From assembly GCF_030719035.1 (NCBI RefSeq), contig NZ_CP132203.1, positions 3,720,001 through 3,784,000 on the forward strand: a stretch of DNA of 64,000 nucleotides. Reading direction: 5' to 3'. The translations under genes and the position numbers were made by a program. Of this stretch, positions 16,953 to 26,133 are shown piece after piece. A model generated the notes under the pieces. It worked only from the letters and a program-made list of their open reading frames with translations, had not been told where the DNA came from and did not search any database. This DNA comes from Hahella sp. HNIBRBA332 (GTDB lineage Bacteria; Pseudomonadota; Gammaproteobacteria; Pseudomonadales; Oleiphilaceae). The stretch's first letter is position 1. Each line of letters opens with the position of its first letter.

Positions 16953-18011
16953 TTATTCCACATACTCATTCCCATCCAGCCACGTGGGCGATGGAGAGTT
17001 CTTATCACGCACGATGGTTTTGTAGAGGGTCTCGCCATTGTCAAAGCGCAGCGTCAGCAGATAACCCTGGATGTCATAGCGCCCTTCTTCCTCTGGATAA
17101 TAAAAACTAACGGAAGAGCTGATAGCGTCGTCATGAGTTGGGTATGAATCCAATTTGCGGATGAACTTGCCGTCAGAAGAAAACTGGTAGCGGATAACAT
17201 TAGTGATAAGAAAGGCGCCGCCGTCCGTCTCCTGCTGAAAACGCAGGTCGCTTTCCATGCGGAAGCCTTCATTAAGAGGCGGGAACGCCTTGGCGGAGAC
17301 GAATTTTTGCCATTTCTCGCCGTTCAACCATTCGCGTTCGCCCTGGTTTGTTCGCCAACGCGTCCATTTAGAGGGGTGCTTGGCTTTGTGCTTCGCGACG
17401 CCGCCGCGAAATACCAGCGCTTGCATATCCATGCAGAGATCGCCGTTTTTAAACAGCAGTTCGGGCGCATCCACCTCCGTCGACTTTCCTGCAATGCGTA
17501 GGGTGCGGCGGTTGAACATCACCGCTTCTACTTGCGTGACATCCTGTTTGATCAACTCAGGATTTATCGGCTGACTGTCGGCGCGCTCCCTCTCGCTGGT
17601 AAGAGCTTCCTGAGGTATTTCATCAAGTAACGTCTGGCTTAGCTCATTGAATGCGACAAAAGGCATAAAGTCGGGATTGGCGAGGACTTGTTCCAGATGA
17701 GCGCAATAATCCGCGCTGTGTAGTTTAACTTCCGCCGCAGCATCTCTGGCGATATCAGTCAAACGAACCTGGAGCTGCGCATCATTCACCGATAACACAT
17801 TAACGGCTGATTCAATATCGTCGATGCGATTGAGCTTGCGCCAATTGAAATACTCCGATTGATAGTTGTCTGGGCAGGCTTCAGTGAGCCTGGCGACATA
17901 CTGGATCTTCGCCAACATGTCCGGAAGACGCTCAATACTGGCTTCATCGCCGAAAGCGAAAACCGGCATACCAACGGAAAGCAACAGGGACCTAGCCAGG
18001 AAATTCTTCAT
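16953..18011 (-). CDS. Secreted protein of unknown family (paralog B)
   Basis: A 352-residue secreted protein with signal peptide MKNFLARSLLLSVGMPVFA. It matches the adjacent downstream gene along its whole length: CPDNYQSEYFNWRKLNRIDDIE, SKWTRWRTNQGEREWLNGEKW and the ending SPTWLDGNEYVE. It lacks the Lys-Glu repeat. The pair looks like a tandem duplication that has diverged; the 202-base gap between them could hold a separate promoter. Family and role are not recognised. Confidence 0.75.
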   Translation of the reverse strand: MKNFLARSLLLSVGMPVFAFGDEASIERLPDMLAKIQYVARLTEACPDNYQSEYFNWRKLNRIDDIESAVNVLSVNDAQLQVRLTDIARDAAAEVKLHSADYCAHLEQVLANPDFMPFVAFNELSQTLLDEIPQEALTSERERADSQPINPELIKQDVTQVEAVMFNRRTLRIAGKSTEVDAPELLFKNGDLCMDMQALVFRGGVAKHKAKHPSKWTRWRTNQGEREWLNGEKWQKFVSAKAFPPLNEGFRMESDLRFQQETDGGAFLITNVIRYQFSSDGKFIRKLDSYPTHDDAISSSVSFYYPEEEGRYDIQGYLLTLRFDNGETLYKTIVRDKNSPSPTWLDGNEYVE

Positions 18012-18161
18012 TTATGCTCACTACCTGTGGTGGGATTCCTGCGGCGCGCGCCCAATGGCGAAATTGTTTTTACGACCAGGAATGTTGAGCGAATATATAT
18101 TTTTTACCGCGAGTTACAACATTTCTTTAACAAACCTGAACCCACCCTTACAAAAATCAAT

Positions 18162-18190
18162 TTGGCTATTTTTTGAACCGCACCTATGTT
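18162..18190 (+). promoter_or_regulatory. Candidate sigma-70 promoter for the amine oxidase operon
   Basis: TTGGCT (-35 like) and TATGTT (-10 like) separated by exactly 17 bases, each matching four of six consensus positions. They lie about 60 bases before the amine oxidase ATG, in an AT-rich stretch. Confidence 0.35.
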
Positions 18191-18248
18191 TTTTATTACC
18201 TGAGGAACGGAATAAAAAAGTAACGTTTCGCTGACAAGGAGTGGGCTG

Positions 18249-20003
18249 ATGGAAAACGCTGCATTGACCTTGGATGTCGCGATTGTCGGTGGAGGAGTTT
18301 CGGGCGTATACAGCGCCTGGCGCTTGCAGTCGGAATTTGGCGCCAAGCAGGCTATCGCACTGTTTGAGTACAGTGACCGCATCGGCGGCCGCCTCTATAG
18401 CATCACGCTGCCGGGTCTTCCCAATGTGGTGGCGGAAGTCGGCGGCATGCGATATATCCCCGACGCCCATATTCTGGTAGCCAATCTGGTCAAATACCTG
18501 CAGTTGCCGACGAAAGATTTCCCCATGGGAGCGCCAGAGCCCGTCGGCTCCCAAGACAATCTCTTCTTCTTGCGCGGCGCGCGTTTCCGCTATCGGGACT
18601 TCAGCAGTCATCCCGACAAGATTCCCTATAACCTGGCGTGGACCGAGCGCGGTTATGGGCCCGAAGACCTGCAAGTCAAAATCATGAACTATCTGTATCC
18701 CGGCTTCGCCGACCTGTCTCTGTGCGATCAGATGCGGGTGAAAGTATTCGGCAAAGAGATCTGGAAATACGGTTTCTGGGATCTGCTTTATCGAGTGCTC
18801 AGCAATGAAGGCTATATGTTCATGAAGGACGCAGGCGGCTATGACGCCAACGTGGCCAATGCCAATGCGGCGACACAGTTGCCGGCGACGGAGTACAGCG
18901 ATGAGACGAAGTTTCTCACGCTGAAGCACGGTTTCCAGACGCTGCCGCTGACGCTCTGCGAACAGTTCGTACAGGCGCCGGGGAGTCTGCTTGGAAGCAA
19001 ACGTCTCTATATGAATCATCGTCTGACGGAGATTCGCTACACCGGCGACGACGATTATCCCTACAGTCTGCATTTTCAACATACGCACACGGTGGATGGA
19101 AAAACCACGGACCAACCTGGCGAAACGATCGTGCGCGCCAAACGCATTATCCTGGCCATGCCGCGTCGTTCACTGGAGTTGATCAAGTCGGAATTTTTCG
19201 ATGATCCCTGGCTGCAGGAAAACCTGCCGTCCGTGTTAATCCAATCCGCCTTCAAGCTGTTCCTCGCTTATGAGAAACCCTGGTGGCGCAGTCTGGGGTT
19301 GGTGGCGGGACGCTCTGTCACGGATCTGCCGGTGAGACAGATTTACTACATGGGAACCGAGTGCGAACAACCTGGCGGCGAGCCTTTCCTGAACTCTCTG
19401 CTGATGGCCTCCTATAACGATATTGGCACGGTTCCGTTCTGGAAGGGGCTGGAAGACGGCCTGCCTTTTATCGGCTACAAGCCGTCCTGTCTGGAGGCTG
19501 AAATCAGCGCCGACAAAATCGTGCCCCGCACCCGCTATCAAGTCAGCGAAGACATGGTGCGCGCCGCGCAACAGCAAGTGCGTCAGGTACATGATCAGGT
19601 AGAACTGCCGGAACCTTACAGCGCGGTGTTTCACGCCTGGGACGACGATCCCTACGGCGGCGGCTGGCATGAATGGAAAGCCAATTACCGGCTCGACAAG
19701 ATCATGTGCCGCATGCGCCATCCGGTGGAGGAAGAACAGATTTTTATCGTCGGCGAAGCCTACTCTTACGATCAGGGCTGGGTGGAAGGCGCTTTGACTG
19801 TCGCCGAGTCGACCCTGGAGGATTTTTTCGCAATGACGCGCCCCGCCTGGCTGCCCCCGGAACAACCGTTTTCCCTGATGCCGGTCCCCTGCCCCGACGG
19901 TTGCGCTGACGACTGCGACTGTCTCACCTGCAATGACTGCAAGAAAGTGTTGGATGAAGTTACTCAATTTGCGTACAAAGGAATCGACAATGTTGAAGGA
20001 TAA
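18249..20003 (+). CDS. Flavin amine oxidase / L-amino acid oxidase-like
   Basis: A 584-residue FAD enzyme of the amine oxidase family. It shows the dinucleotide-binding start VAIVGGGVSGVYSAWRL (about 10-26), a second flavin motif (DRIGGRLYS) and the C-terminal FAD segment EAYSYDQGWVEGAL. The family includes L-amino acid oxidases that turn amino acids into 2-oxo acids, ammonia and hydrogen peroxide. No signal peptide is seen. The last 40 residues carry six Cys within 17 positions (548-564), a possible metal-binding tail I do not know from this family. AAGGAG precedes the ATG. It overlaps a 2-oxo-acid decarboxylase gene by 14 bases, which supports an amino acid as substrate. Confidence 0.85.
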   Translation: MENAALTLDVAIVGGGVSGVYSAWRLQSEFGAKQAIALFEYSDRIGGRLYSITLPGLPNVVAEVGGMRYIPDAHILVANLVKYLQLPTKDFPMGAPEPVGSQDNLFFLRGARFRYRDFSSHPDKIPYNLAWTERGYGPEDLQVKIMNYLYPGFADLSLCDQMRVKVFGKEIWKYGFWDLLYRVLSNEGYMFMKDAGGYDANVANANAATQLPATEYSDETKFLTLKHGFQTLPLTLCEQFVQAPGSLLGSKRLYMNHRLTEIRYTGDDDYPYSLHFQHTHTVDGKTTDQPGETIVRAKRIILAMPRRSLELIKSEFFDDPWLQENLPSVLIQSAFKLFLAYEKPWWRSLGLVAGRSVTDLPVRQIYYMGTECEQPGGEPFLNSLLMASYNDIGTVPFWKGLEDGLPFIGYKPSCLEAEISADKIVPRTRYQVSEDMVRAAQQQVRQVHDQVELPEPYSAVFHAWDDDPYGGGWHEWKANYRLDKIMCRMRHPVEEEQIFIVGEAYSYDQGWVEGALTVAESTLEDFFAMTRPAWLPPEQPFSLMPVPCPDGCADDCDCLTCNDCKKVLDEVTQFAYKGIDNVEG

Positions 20004-21684
20004 CTCATTTACCGTCGCCGACTATCTGCTCACCCGCCTGCGCCAGCTTGGTCTCGGCAAAGTGTTTCAAGTACCCGGCGATTATGTTTCCGAGTTCATG
20101 GAAACATTGGAAAAATTCGATGGCGTGGACGCCGTGGGAGACATCAATGAACTGGGCGCGGGCTACGCCGCCGACGGCTATGCCCGTTTCGCCGGCATCG
20201 GCGCGGTATCCGTCCAATACGGGGTCGGAACCTTCAGCGTGTTGAACGCGGTGGCGGGATCATACGTAGAGCGCAATCCAGTGGTGGTGATCAGCGCCAG
20301 CCCGTCCGCCCAGGACAGGCTGATCATTCGTGACAAAGGCGTGTTGTTTCATCATTCGACCGGCAACCTGAATGCGGATAAAAAGGTCTTTGAGCAAGTC
20401 ACCGTCGCAGCAGAAGTCTTGAGCAATGCCACCGAAGCTCCATTACAGATTGATCGCGCCCTCACCGCCGCCATCAGCAAGCGCCGCCCTATTTATCTGG
20501 AAGCCTGGCAAAATGTATGGGGCGAACCCTGCCGGGAACCGGAGCACCCACTGCGACCGCAACCTCCCGTCAGCGACAGAGCGTCTTTGCGGGCAGTGGT
20601 GGATGAGACGCTGCACAGACTCGTCAACGCCAAGCGCGGCGTGATCATGCTGGGTATAGAGATCGCCCGTTACGGCCTGCAGGAACAGGCGCTACGCATG
20701 GTCGAGGCCAGTGGGCTACCCTTCACCACCACGCTGGAGGCGAAATCCGTCCTCGATGAAAGCCATCCGCAGTTCATCGGCACCTATGCGGGCGCCGCGT
20801 CCTGTCCAGGCACGCGGGAATACATGAAAAATGTCGATTGCATACTCGCCCTTGGCGTGATTTTCACCGATGACTACCTGGACCTGATGCAAAGCGGTTT
20901 CTCCGATATTATTCTGGTTAACGATGAACAGGTGCGGGTGGGCTATGAGTATTTCCGCAATGTCGCCATGACCGATTACATCGACGGCCTGTCGGCGCAG
21001 ATCAAAAGCAAAAACGGATTTCCTCACCCACTGATAAGAGTCCATCTGGACGACGGCGAGTGCGCCGGCTGGAATACGGAACTGGGCGCTCAGCTCACCT
21101 ACAACATCTTCTTCGATCAACTCACGCACTTCTTCCAGGAGCGACGCTTGCAGTCAGAGATCGAACTCATCCTGGGCGAAAGCTCTTCACTTTATGTGGC
21201 CAGCAATATTAACGGACTACCTCAAAACAGCTTTATCGCCGACGCCATTTGGGGATCGCTCGGACATGAGACCGGCTGCGCCATCGGCGTCGCCATGGCC
21301 AGCGGCAAGCGTCCCTATGTGGTCGCCGGCGATGGCGGTTTCATGATGATGTGCCAGTCGCTGTCCACGCTGGCGCGCAATCGCGTTAACGCGGTCATTT
21401 TCGTGATGAGCAATGGGGTTTATGCGATCGAGCAGGCCTTTGTCGATATCAAGGCGTTCACGCCGGAGGGACGTTTTGCGCCTTTCGACATCCTGCCGCA
21501 ATGGGATTACCAGTCCCTCGCCAAAGCCTACGGCGCCATGGGATACCGGGCGCAGACCATCGACGAACTGCAGAAAATATTGTTGGATGTGGAGTCTCTG
21601 GTGGACTGCCCCGCACTGGTGGAAATTGTCATTCCACAAAAAGATCTGGCGCCGCAAATCCGTCGTCTGGCCAAACCATCCTGA
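19990..21684 (+). CDS. ThDP-dependent 2-oxo-acid decarboxylase (PDC/IPDC type)
   Basis: A 564-residue thiamine diphosphate enzyme. Residues known to be catalytic in pyruvate and indolepyruvate decarboxylases are all visible: D31 in VPGDY, E54 in INELGAGYAADGYAR, the His pair H121-H122, and E481 in NGVYAIEQ. The cofactor motif runs from GDG (447-449) to N475. The His pair separates it from acetolactate synthases. It should decarboxylate a 2-oxo acid to an aldehyde, possibly an aromatic or branched one. The ATG at 19990 has AAGGA seven bases upstream and overlaps the amine oxidase gene, so the two enzymes are co-translated and likely act in sequence. Confidence 0.88.
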   Translation: MLKDNSFTVADYLLTRLRQLGLGKVFQVPGDYVSEFMETLEKFDGVDAVGDINELGAGYAADGYARFAGIGAVSVQYGVGTFSVLNAVAGSYVERNPVVVISASPSAQDRLIIRDKGVLFHHSTGNLNADKKVFEQVTVAAEVLSNATEAPLQIDRALTAAISKRRPIYLEAWQNVWGEPCREPEHPLRPQPPVSDRASLRAVVDETLHRLVNAKRGVIMLGIEIARYGLQEQALRMVEASGLPFTTTLEAKSVLDESHPQFIGTYAGAASCPGTREYMKNVDCILALGVIFTDDYLDLMQSGFSDIILVNDEQVRVGYEYFRNVAMTDYIDGLSAQIKSKNGFPHPLIRVHLDDGECAGWNTELGAQLTYNIFFDQLTHFFQERRLQSEIELILGESSSLYVASNINGLPQNSFIADAIWGSLGHETGCAIGVAMASGKRPYVVAGDGGFMMMCQSLSTLARNRVNAVIFVMSNGVYAIEQAFVDIKAFTPEGRFAPFDILPQWDYQSLAKAYGAMGYRAQTIDELQKILLDVESLVDCPALVEIVIPQKDLAPQIRRLAKPS

Positions 21685-21719
21685 GGATAGGTTAAAGGGG
21701 CTGAATGCCGTGAGGGCAA

Positions 21720-21739
21720 GGCGGGCGCAGGCGCCCGCC
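21720..21739. terminator. Strong hairpin between convergent genes
   Basis: GGCGGGCGC-AG-GCGCCCGCC, nine-base perfect arms. It lies between the decarboxylase gene and the convergent M28 peptidase gene. No long T run follows on either strand, so it may stop transcription inefficiently. Confidence 0.5.
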
Positions 21740-21751
21740 TCTATGTGATAT

Positions 21752-22864
21752 TCAAGGCAAATAGTAGTCTGCGAAAGAGACGAACTCTACCGTCGCCTTA
21801 ACCGCTCGCTCCATCTGACTGCTGACTCTGCCGGGGAAGGCGGACTCCATGGCGTCGATCCGGTCGCTGCCGGTATGCCAGATTTCTCCCCACTTCTCCT
21901 CGGCGTCTTTATCGCAGGCGCCAACAGTCGCTTCGTCGAAGCAGGTCCAGAACTGGGAATTAACAGTCTGCGAATAGCCGTCTTTCCCATATTTCCCATC
22001 AATATCGAAGTTAGTGGCTTCAACGTATGCAATGGGAATACCGCGACAGGCGAATGCAACGTGATCAGACCAGTCGCCGGTCTCCCCCGCCTGATAGCCG
22101 CCATCCACGTTTGGATGTATTAGGAAGTCATTGTCGCCATCCAAAGCGATAGATGCGTTCAACATCCCCTTGCGTACAGTATCTCCAGCCGCATAGGAGG
22201 CGTTGTCGCCGTTACACTCATAAGGCGTGGCGCTGTCAGCGGAGTGCACATACAGATAATCGCCGCCGGCCACCGTGTCGTAGTTAACCATACCGACAAT
22301 CTTGCCCAGATCATCTACCGATAACTGACTCACATAGTAATTGGAACCATGCAGGCCTTTCTCTTCTGCGCCGAAGAAAACGAAACGCAAAGTGTAAGGT
22401 AAGGTCTTATCTTTAATGCGCTTGGCCACATCCAACAGCGTGGACACACCTGTACCATTATCCGTGGCGCCGGTGGAGCCAAGATCTTCACCGGTGGTGT
22501 CGTAATGAGCGCCTAACACCAGTACTTTATCAGCGTCGGTCCCGGCCTTCTCAAAGATGACATTGCTGGAGTTAAACTCATTGTTGTCTCGATCTTTGTA
22601 GGTAAACGCTTGCGCACTGGGCGTATAACCCAGGGACTTGAGTTCAGCCAGCAGATAGGCTTCCGCCTTACGCTCACTCTCAGTTCCCGCCACCCTGGCG
22701 CCGATGCCTTTGGTGGGATGCGCCAAATCGATCAAGTAGTCGTCCGCAGTTTTGTTGGCGTTAGATCCGCCATTATTGGAATCATTATTATCGGAACAGC
22801 CTGTCACTAACATCAAGCAAGCCAATCCAGGCAGTAACTTTTTTGTATTTATTTCAGGAAACAT
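21752..22864 (-). CDS. M28-family metallopeptidase lipoprotein
   Basis: A 370-residue zinc aminopeptidase of family M28. Signal and lipobox are visible (LLPGLACLMLVTGC), so it is a lipoprotein. Metal ligands appear in order: GAHYDT, ATDNGTG, FGAEEKG, an Asp near DGDNDFLIHPN or following, and WHTGSD at the end. It probably removes N-terminal residues from peptides in the periplasm or at the cell surface. The ATG at 22864 follows AGGAGA by six bases, preferred over an upstream in-frame start. An Asn/Ser-rich linker follows the lipid Cys. Confidence 0.88.
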   Translation of the reverse strand: MFPEINTKKLLPGLACLMLVTGCSDNNDSNNGGSNANKTADDYLIDLAHPTKGIGARVAGTESERKAEAYLLAELKSLGYTPSAQAFTYKDRDNNEFNSSNVIFEKAGTDADKVLVLGAHYDTTGEDLGSTGATDNGTGVSTLLDVAKRIKDKTLPYTLRFVFFGAEEKGLHGSNYYVSQLSVDDLGKIVGMVNYDTVAGGDYLYVHSADSATPYECNGDNASYAAGDTVRKGMLNASIALDGDNDFLIHPNVDGGYQAGETGDWSDHVAFACRGIPIAYVEATNFDIDGKYGKDGYSQTVNSQFWTCFDEATVGACDKDAEEKWGEIWHTGSDRIDAMESAFPGRVSSQMERAVKATVEFVSFADYYLP

Positions 22865-23180
22865 CAAATTTCTCCTATCGTAAAAAGATGCGCAAGGCAT
22901 CAAAAACCCCGTCCGGCGACAAGCAAATATCGTGGAGAAGTCATTATTTTTATTTGAAAAACATCAAGATAATTGATGTAACGACACCTCGCGGCGCACC
23001 TTGGCGGCGACGCCGATCGCTGTCGTCGCACCATACTGCAGCATTCAACTCTAAGCGGATATCCCTCTTTTGCCTTAGGAATCGCTCGCGCAGCTTCCAT
23101 CCACTACAGCTTCGTTATGCTCGGTGCTATAGTTTTTTGACAGGGACTGCATAAATATCACCCAACCTTCTGAGTAATTC
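22865..23180. other. Intergenic region between divergent genes
   Basis: A 316-base gap between the divergent M28 peptidase and solute-binding genes. It must contain both promoters. I could not assign -10/-35 pairs with confidence and see no repeat or RNA gene. Confidence 0.5.
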
Positions 23181-24017
23181 ATGCGCGCCCAAATGACATC
23201 TCCATGGTCAAAAATCCTGCTCCTCGTCTTTGCGCTGACTGGAGCGGCAGGAACGGCTCGCACCGAGTCCGACATTGTTGAAATCAATGTTTGCGGCATT
23301 GATGTGGCGAATCCCCCCATCTACCGGCTGACTATGGCGGAGACGAAAGAAACGACTGAATATAAGGGCGTCGCCTATGAGTTGATGGACGAGATCGAGC
23401 TGCAGGCGCCCATACGCATTATCTTTGAGCGCCGCCCCTGGAAACGCTGCCTGTCGCAATTACAGACAGGTCAGTCGGATGCGGTGATTGGCTCCTCCTA
23501 TGTGCCGGAGCGGGAGCAGTTCAGTCACTACCCCCGCAAACTCGACGGCACGGTGGACTACTCCAAGCTGGTGTACAGCAACACCCTTTGGCTGTATGCC
23601 TCAGACCCCGCGGTGCAATGGGACGGCGTGTCGCTGAAGCTGCCGCCGGGAGCGCAAGCCGCCGCCGGACTGGGATACTCCTCCGCTGACTTGCTGCAAC
23701 GTATGGGGGTGGAGGTCATTGAGCGCTACGAACCCAAACACCTGGCCAATCTGCTGACCAGCCGTCGGGTGGCGATAGTCGCCAGTTACGCCATGCAGGT
23801 GGAGCCGCATCTTGATCTGAGTGATCCCAACTCGCCCGTGCGACGACTGCCCACCCCTTTAATGCAAGATGATATGTTTCTGGTCTTTTCGCGTCAGTTT
23901 TACGCCCGCCACCAACACCTGGCGGAGCGTATTTGGGACGTCTGCGCCGACATTCATGAGTCTGGCCGCTATGATGAAATCATGGCGTTATACTTCTCAT
24001 TTCTGGATTCTCAGTAG
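23181..24017 (+). CDS. Periplasmic solute-binding protein (SBP_bac_3-like)
   Basis: A 278-residue protein with an N-terminal signal peptide (about 10-28). The two-lobed PBP2 pattern is visible: GVAYELMDEIE early, RPWKRCLSQLQTGQSDAVIGSSY at the first crossover, and a closing helix. It resembles orphan amino-acid-binding-like proteins that are common in marine gammaproteobacteria. No transporter genes are adjacent, so ligand and partner are unknown; a sensory role is possible. Ribosome site is weak. Confidence 0.78.
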   Translation: MRAQMTSPWSKILLLVFALTGAAGTARTESDIVEINVCGIDVANPPIYRLTMAETKETTEYKGVAYELMDEIELQAPIRIIFERRPWKRCLSQLQTGQSDAVIGSSYVPEREQFSHYPRKLDGTVDYSKLVYSNTLWLYASDPAVQWDGVSLKLPPGAQAAAGLGYSSADLLQRMGVEVIERYEPKHLANLLTSRRVAIVASYAMQVEPHLDLSDPNSPVRRLPTPLMQDDMFLVFSRQFYARHQHLAERIWDVCADIHESGRYDEIMALYFSFLDSQ

Positions 24018-24035
24018 CCTAGCCGACGCCACGCC

Positions 24036-25061
24036 TCACGCCACTTCCGAGTGAGCGCGGGCCAGTAACAGTTCTGGAGACATTGGCAGCAAATTTTCAA
24101 TCGCTTTCCGCTCTCTCACCAGCTCTTCTTCCGTCACCCGCACCATACGGCGGCAGAAGTCGTCCAGATCCAGCCCCTCCACCACTTCCGCCCGACCTTT
24201 GCGGCAGGTGACCGGGTAGGAAAAGAACAGGCCCGGCGTCACGCCATATTCTCCCTGGCTCAGTACGCCCATGCTGACGAAATCCCCTTCTTCCGTGCCA
24301 AAGCGCCAGTCTCGCAAATGATCGATAATCGCTTGCGCGGCGGAGCTGGAACTGGTTTTCCCTTTGCAAGAAATAACCGCAGCCCCTCGCTGCTGCACTT
24401 GATCGATCATAATGTCCCGATACCAGTTCATATCCAGCGCCATGCGAATGGGCTGGCCATCAATGCGTAAATGAGAGGCGTCCGGAAACAAGGTGCTGGC
24501 GTGGTTGCCCCAGATAGTCAGGCGCTTGATGCGGAGCGGATTGATGCCTATTTTGCGGGCGAGAAAGCCCAGCGCTCGATTGTGGTCCAGCCGCATCAGA
24601 GCGGAGAATTGATGGTGGGGCAGATAGCGCGCATTCGCCCAGGCGATCAAGGCGTTGGTGTTGGCGGGATTGCCTACGACCAGGGTCTTCACTGTCTCTT
24701 TGGCGACCTTGCCCAGCGCTCTCCCCTGCTCGACAAAGATTGATGGGTTTTCCTGTAATTGCTGCATGCGATCCATGCTGGGCGTACGTGGCTTGGCGCC
24801 GGTCAGGATGGCGAAGTCCACATCCTTGAAGCCGCTGACAGGATCATCGTGCAGACTCACGCTCTCCAACAAAGGCAGCGCGCAGTCCTCTAACTCCATC
24901 GCCAAGCCTTCCAGGGCTTTCATGGATTCACTCTTTTCTATCAGTTGCAAACGAATGCTGGCGTCGGGTCCGAACGGCTCCCCCGCCGCCAAGCGGAACA
25001 GCAATGACTGACAAACGTTTCCGGCGGCTCCGGTGACAGCGACAGTGACGGTTTCGCTCAT
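24036..25061 (-). CDS. mdh: Malate dehydrogenase (NAD-dependent, MDH type 2)
   Basis: A 341-residue protein of the cytosolic-type malate dehydrogenase group, with nucleotide motif VTGAAGNVCQSLLFRLAAGE. The substrate loop LTGAKPRTPSMDRMQQL keeps the Arg residues that bind dicarboxylates, DHNRA is present, and the catalytic His sits in WGNHAST. It oxidises malate to oxaloacetate in the TCA cycle. The loop differs from the common GARPRGPGMER sequence, so it may be a divergent or second copy. AAGGAGG precedes the ATG. Confidence 0.82.
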   Translation of the reverse strand: MSETVTVAVTGAAGNVCQSLLFRLAAGEPFGPDASIRLQLIEKSESMKALEGLAMELEDCALPLLESVSLHDDPVSGFKDVDFAILTGAKPRTPSMDRMQQLQENPSIFVEQGRALGKVAKETVKTLVVGNPANTNALIAWANARYLPHHQFSALMRLDHNRALGFLARKIGINPLRIKRLTIWGNHASTLFPDASHLRIDGQPIRMALDMNWYRDIMIDQVQQRGAAVISCKGKTSSSSAAQAIIDHLRDWRFGTEEGDFVSMGVLSQGEYGVTPGLFFSYPVTCRKGRAEVVEGLDLDDFCRRMVRVTEEELVRERKAIENLLPMSPELLLARAHSEVA

Positions 25062-25305
25062 GGCGCGCCCTCCTTGAAGTGGATAAAAGATACGGCGACC
25101 CTTTTATTCTAATCAGGGTCATCCTGGCGCGACCTCAGCAATAGGTCGTATTTTGTACAACCCGAGCTTAGACTTCCGGCTAATTTATAACGAAGAGATG
25201 CTCAGGGGTTTCATCCTACGAGGAAAATCTGAATACTTAATTCCCTTATCGCCAAGTACTTAGAGGCGTATTTGTATTTGACCACGATTGAGTGAGGAAA
25301 CCGCT

Positions 25306-26091
25306 ATGAGTAAGCCGGAAAACAACAGTAGTAAAGTTGCGCTGGTCACGGGCGCATCCGTCGGCTTGGGCGAAGCTATAGCAGAACGCTTGGCGCACGA
25401 AGGGTATGACCTGATCCTGCTGGCCCGCCGTCAAGATAAACTGGAGGCGCTGGCGGCCCGTCTGCAGACCAACTGCCATATCATCGCCTGCGATATCTGC
25501 GATCAACAAGCGGTGACGGCGGCGATCGAAAACCTGCCGCCCGCGTTCGCCGCCATAGATCTGCTTATCAACAACGCCGGACTGGCGTTGGGGTTAGGTC
25601 CCGCGCAAAGCGCCTCCTGGGAAGACTGGAGCCGCATGATTGAAGTGAATTGCACCGGACTGGCGTTCATGACTCATTTGCTGTTGCCAAGTATGGTGGA
25701 GCGCAATGCCGGACATATCATCAATATCGGCTCCATCGCCGGCTCGTACGCTTACTTTGGCGGCAATGTCTACGGCGCCACCAAAGCCTTTGTCGAACAG
25801 TTCTCCCGCAATCTGAAAGCCGACCTGTTAGGCACAGCGCTGAGAGTCACCAACATTGAACCCGGTATGGTCGGCGGCAGCGAGTTCTCGCTGGTTCGTT
25901 TCAAAGGCGATGAAGACAAAGCGAAGGCGACTTATGAGAACGCCGATGCGTTAACGCCGGAGAATATCGCGGATTGCGTGGCCTGGGCGGCGACCCGCCC
26001 CGCCAATGTGAACATCAACCGCATTGAAGTGATGCCGGTGTGTCAGGCTCCCGAGCGACTGGCCATTCACCGGAATAAATCCGAAGGCTAG
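25306..26091 (+). CDS. ydfG: SDR-family oxidoreductase, YdfG-like
   Basis: A 261-residue short-chain dehydrogenase. It shows the cofactor motif TGASVGLGEAIAERL, NNAG, the catalytic YGATK (Tyr and Lys) after the IGSIAGS Ser, and the family-specific PGMVGGSEFSLVRFKGD segment. That last stretch matches E. coli YdfG, an NADP-dependent 3-hydroxy acid (L-allo-threonine, serine) dehydrogenase also able to reduce malonic semialdehyde. The start at 25306 is chosen for GAGGAAA five bases upstream, over an in-frame TTG. Confidence 0.88.
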   Translation: MSKPENNSSKVALVTGASVGLGEAIAERLAHEGYDLILLARRQDKLEALAARLQTNCHIIACDICDQQAVTAAIENLPPAFAAIDLLINNAGLALGLGPAQSASWEDWSRMIEVNCTGLAFMTHLLLPSMVERNAGHIINIGSIAGSYAYFGGNVYGATKAFVEQFSRNLKADLLGTALRVTNIEPGMVGGSEFSLVRFKGDEDKAKATYENADALTPENIADCVAWAATRPANVNINRIEVMPVCQAPERLAIHRNKSEG

Positions 26092-26133
26092 CCCAACGTT
26101 CTCATAGAAAAACTACTGCGCCAACACTAGGCG

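Noticed and set aside
18114..19115. Minus-strand frame of about 330 codons
   Set aside because: Antisense to the amine oxidase with clear FAD motifs; no start context and no recognisable features.
19990..21684. Acetolactate synthase / scytonemin-type ligase
   Set aside because: The HH pair and the NGVYAIEQ glutamate fit decarboxylases; carboligation as a side activity remains possible.
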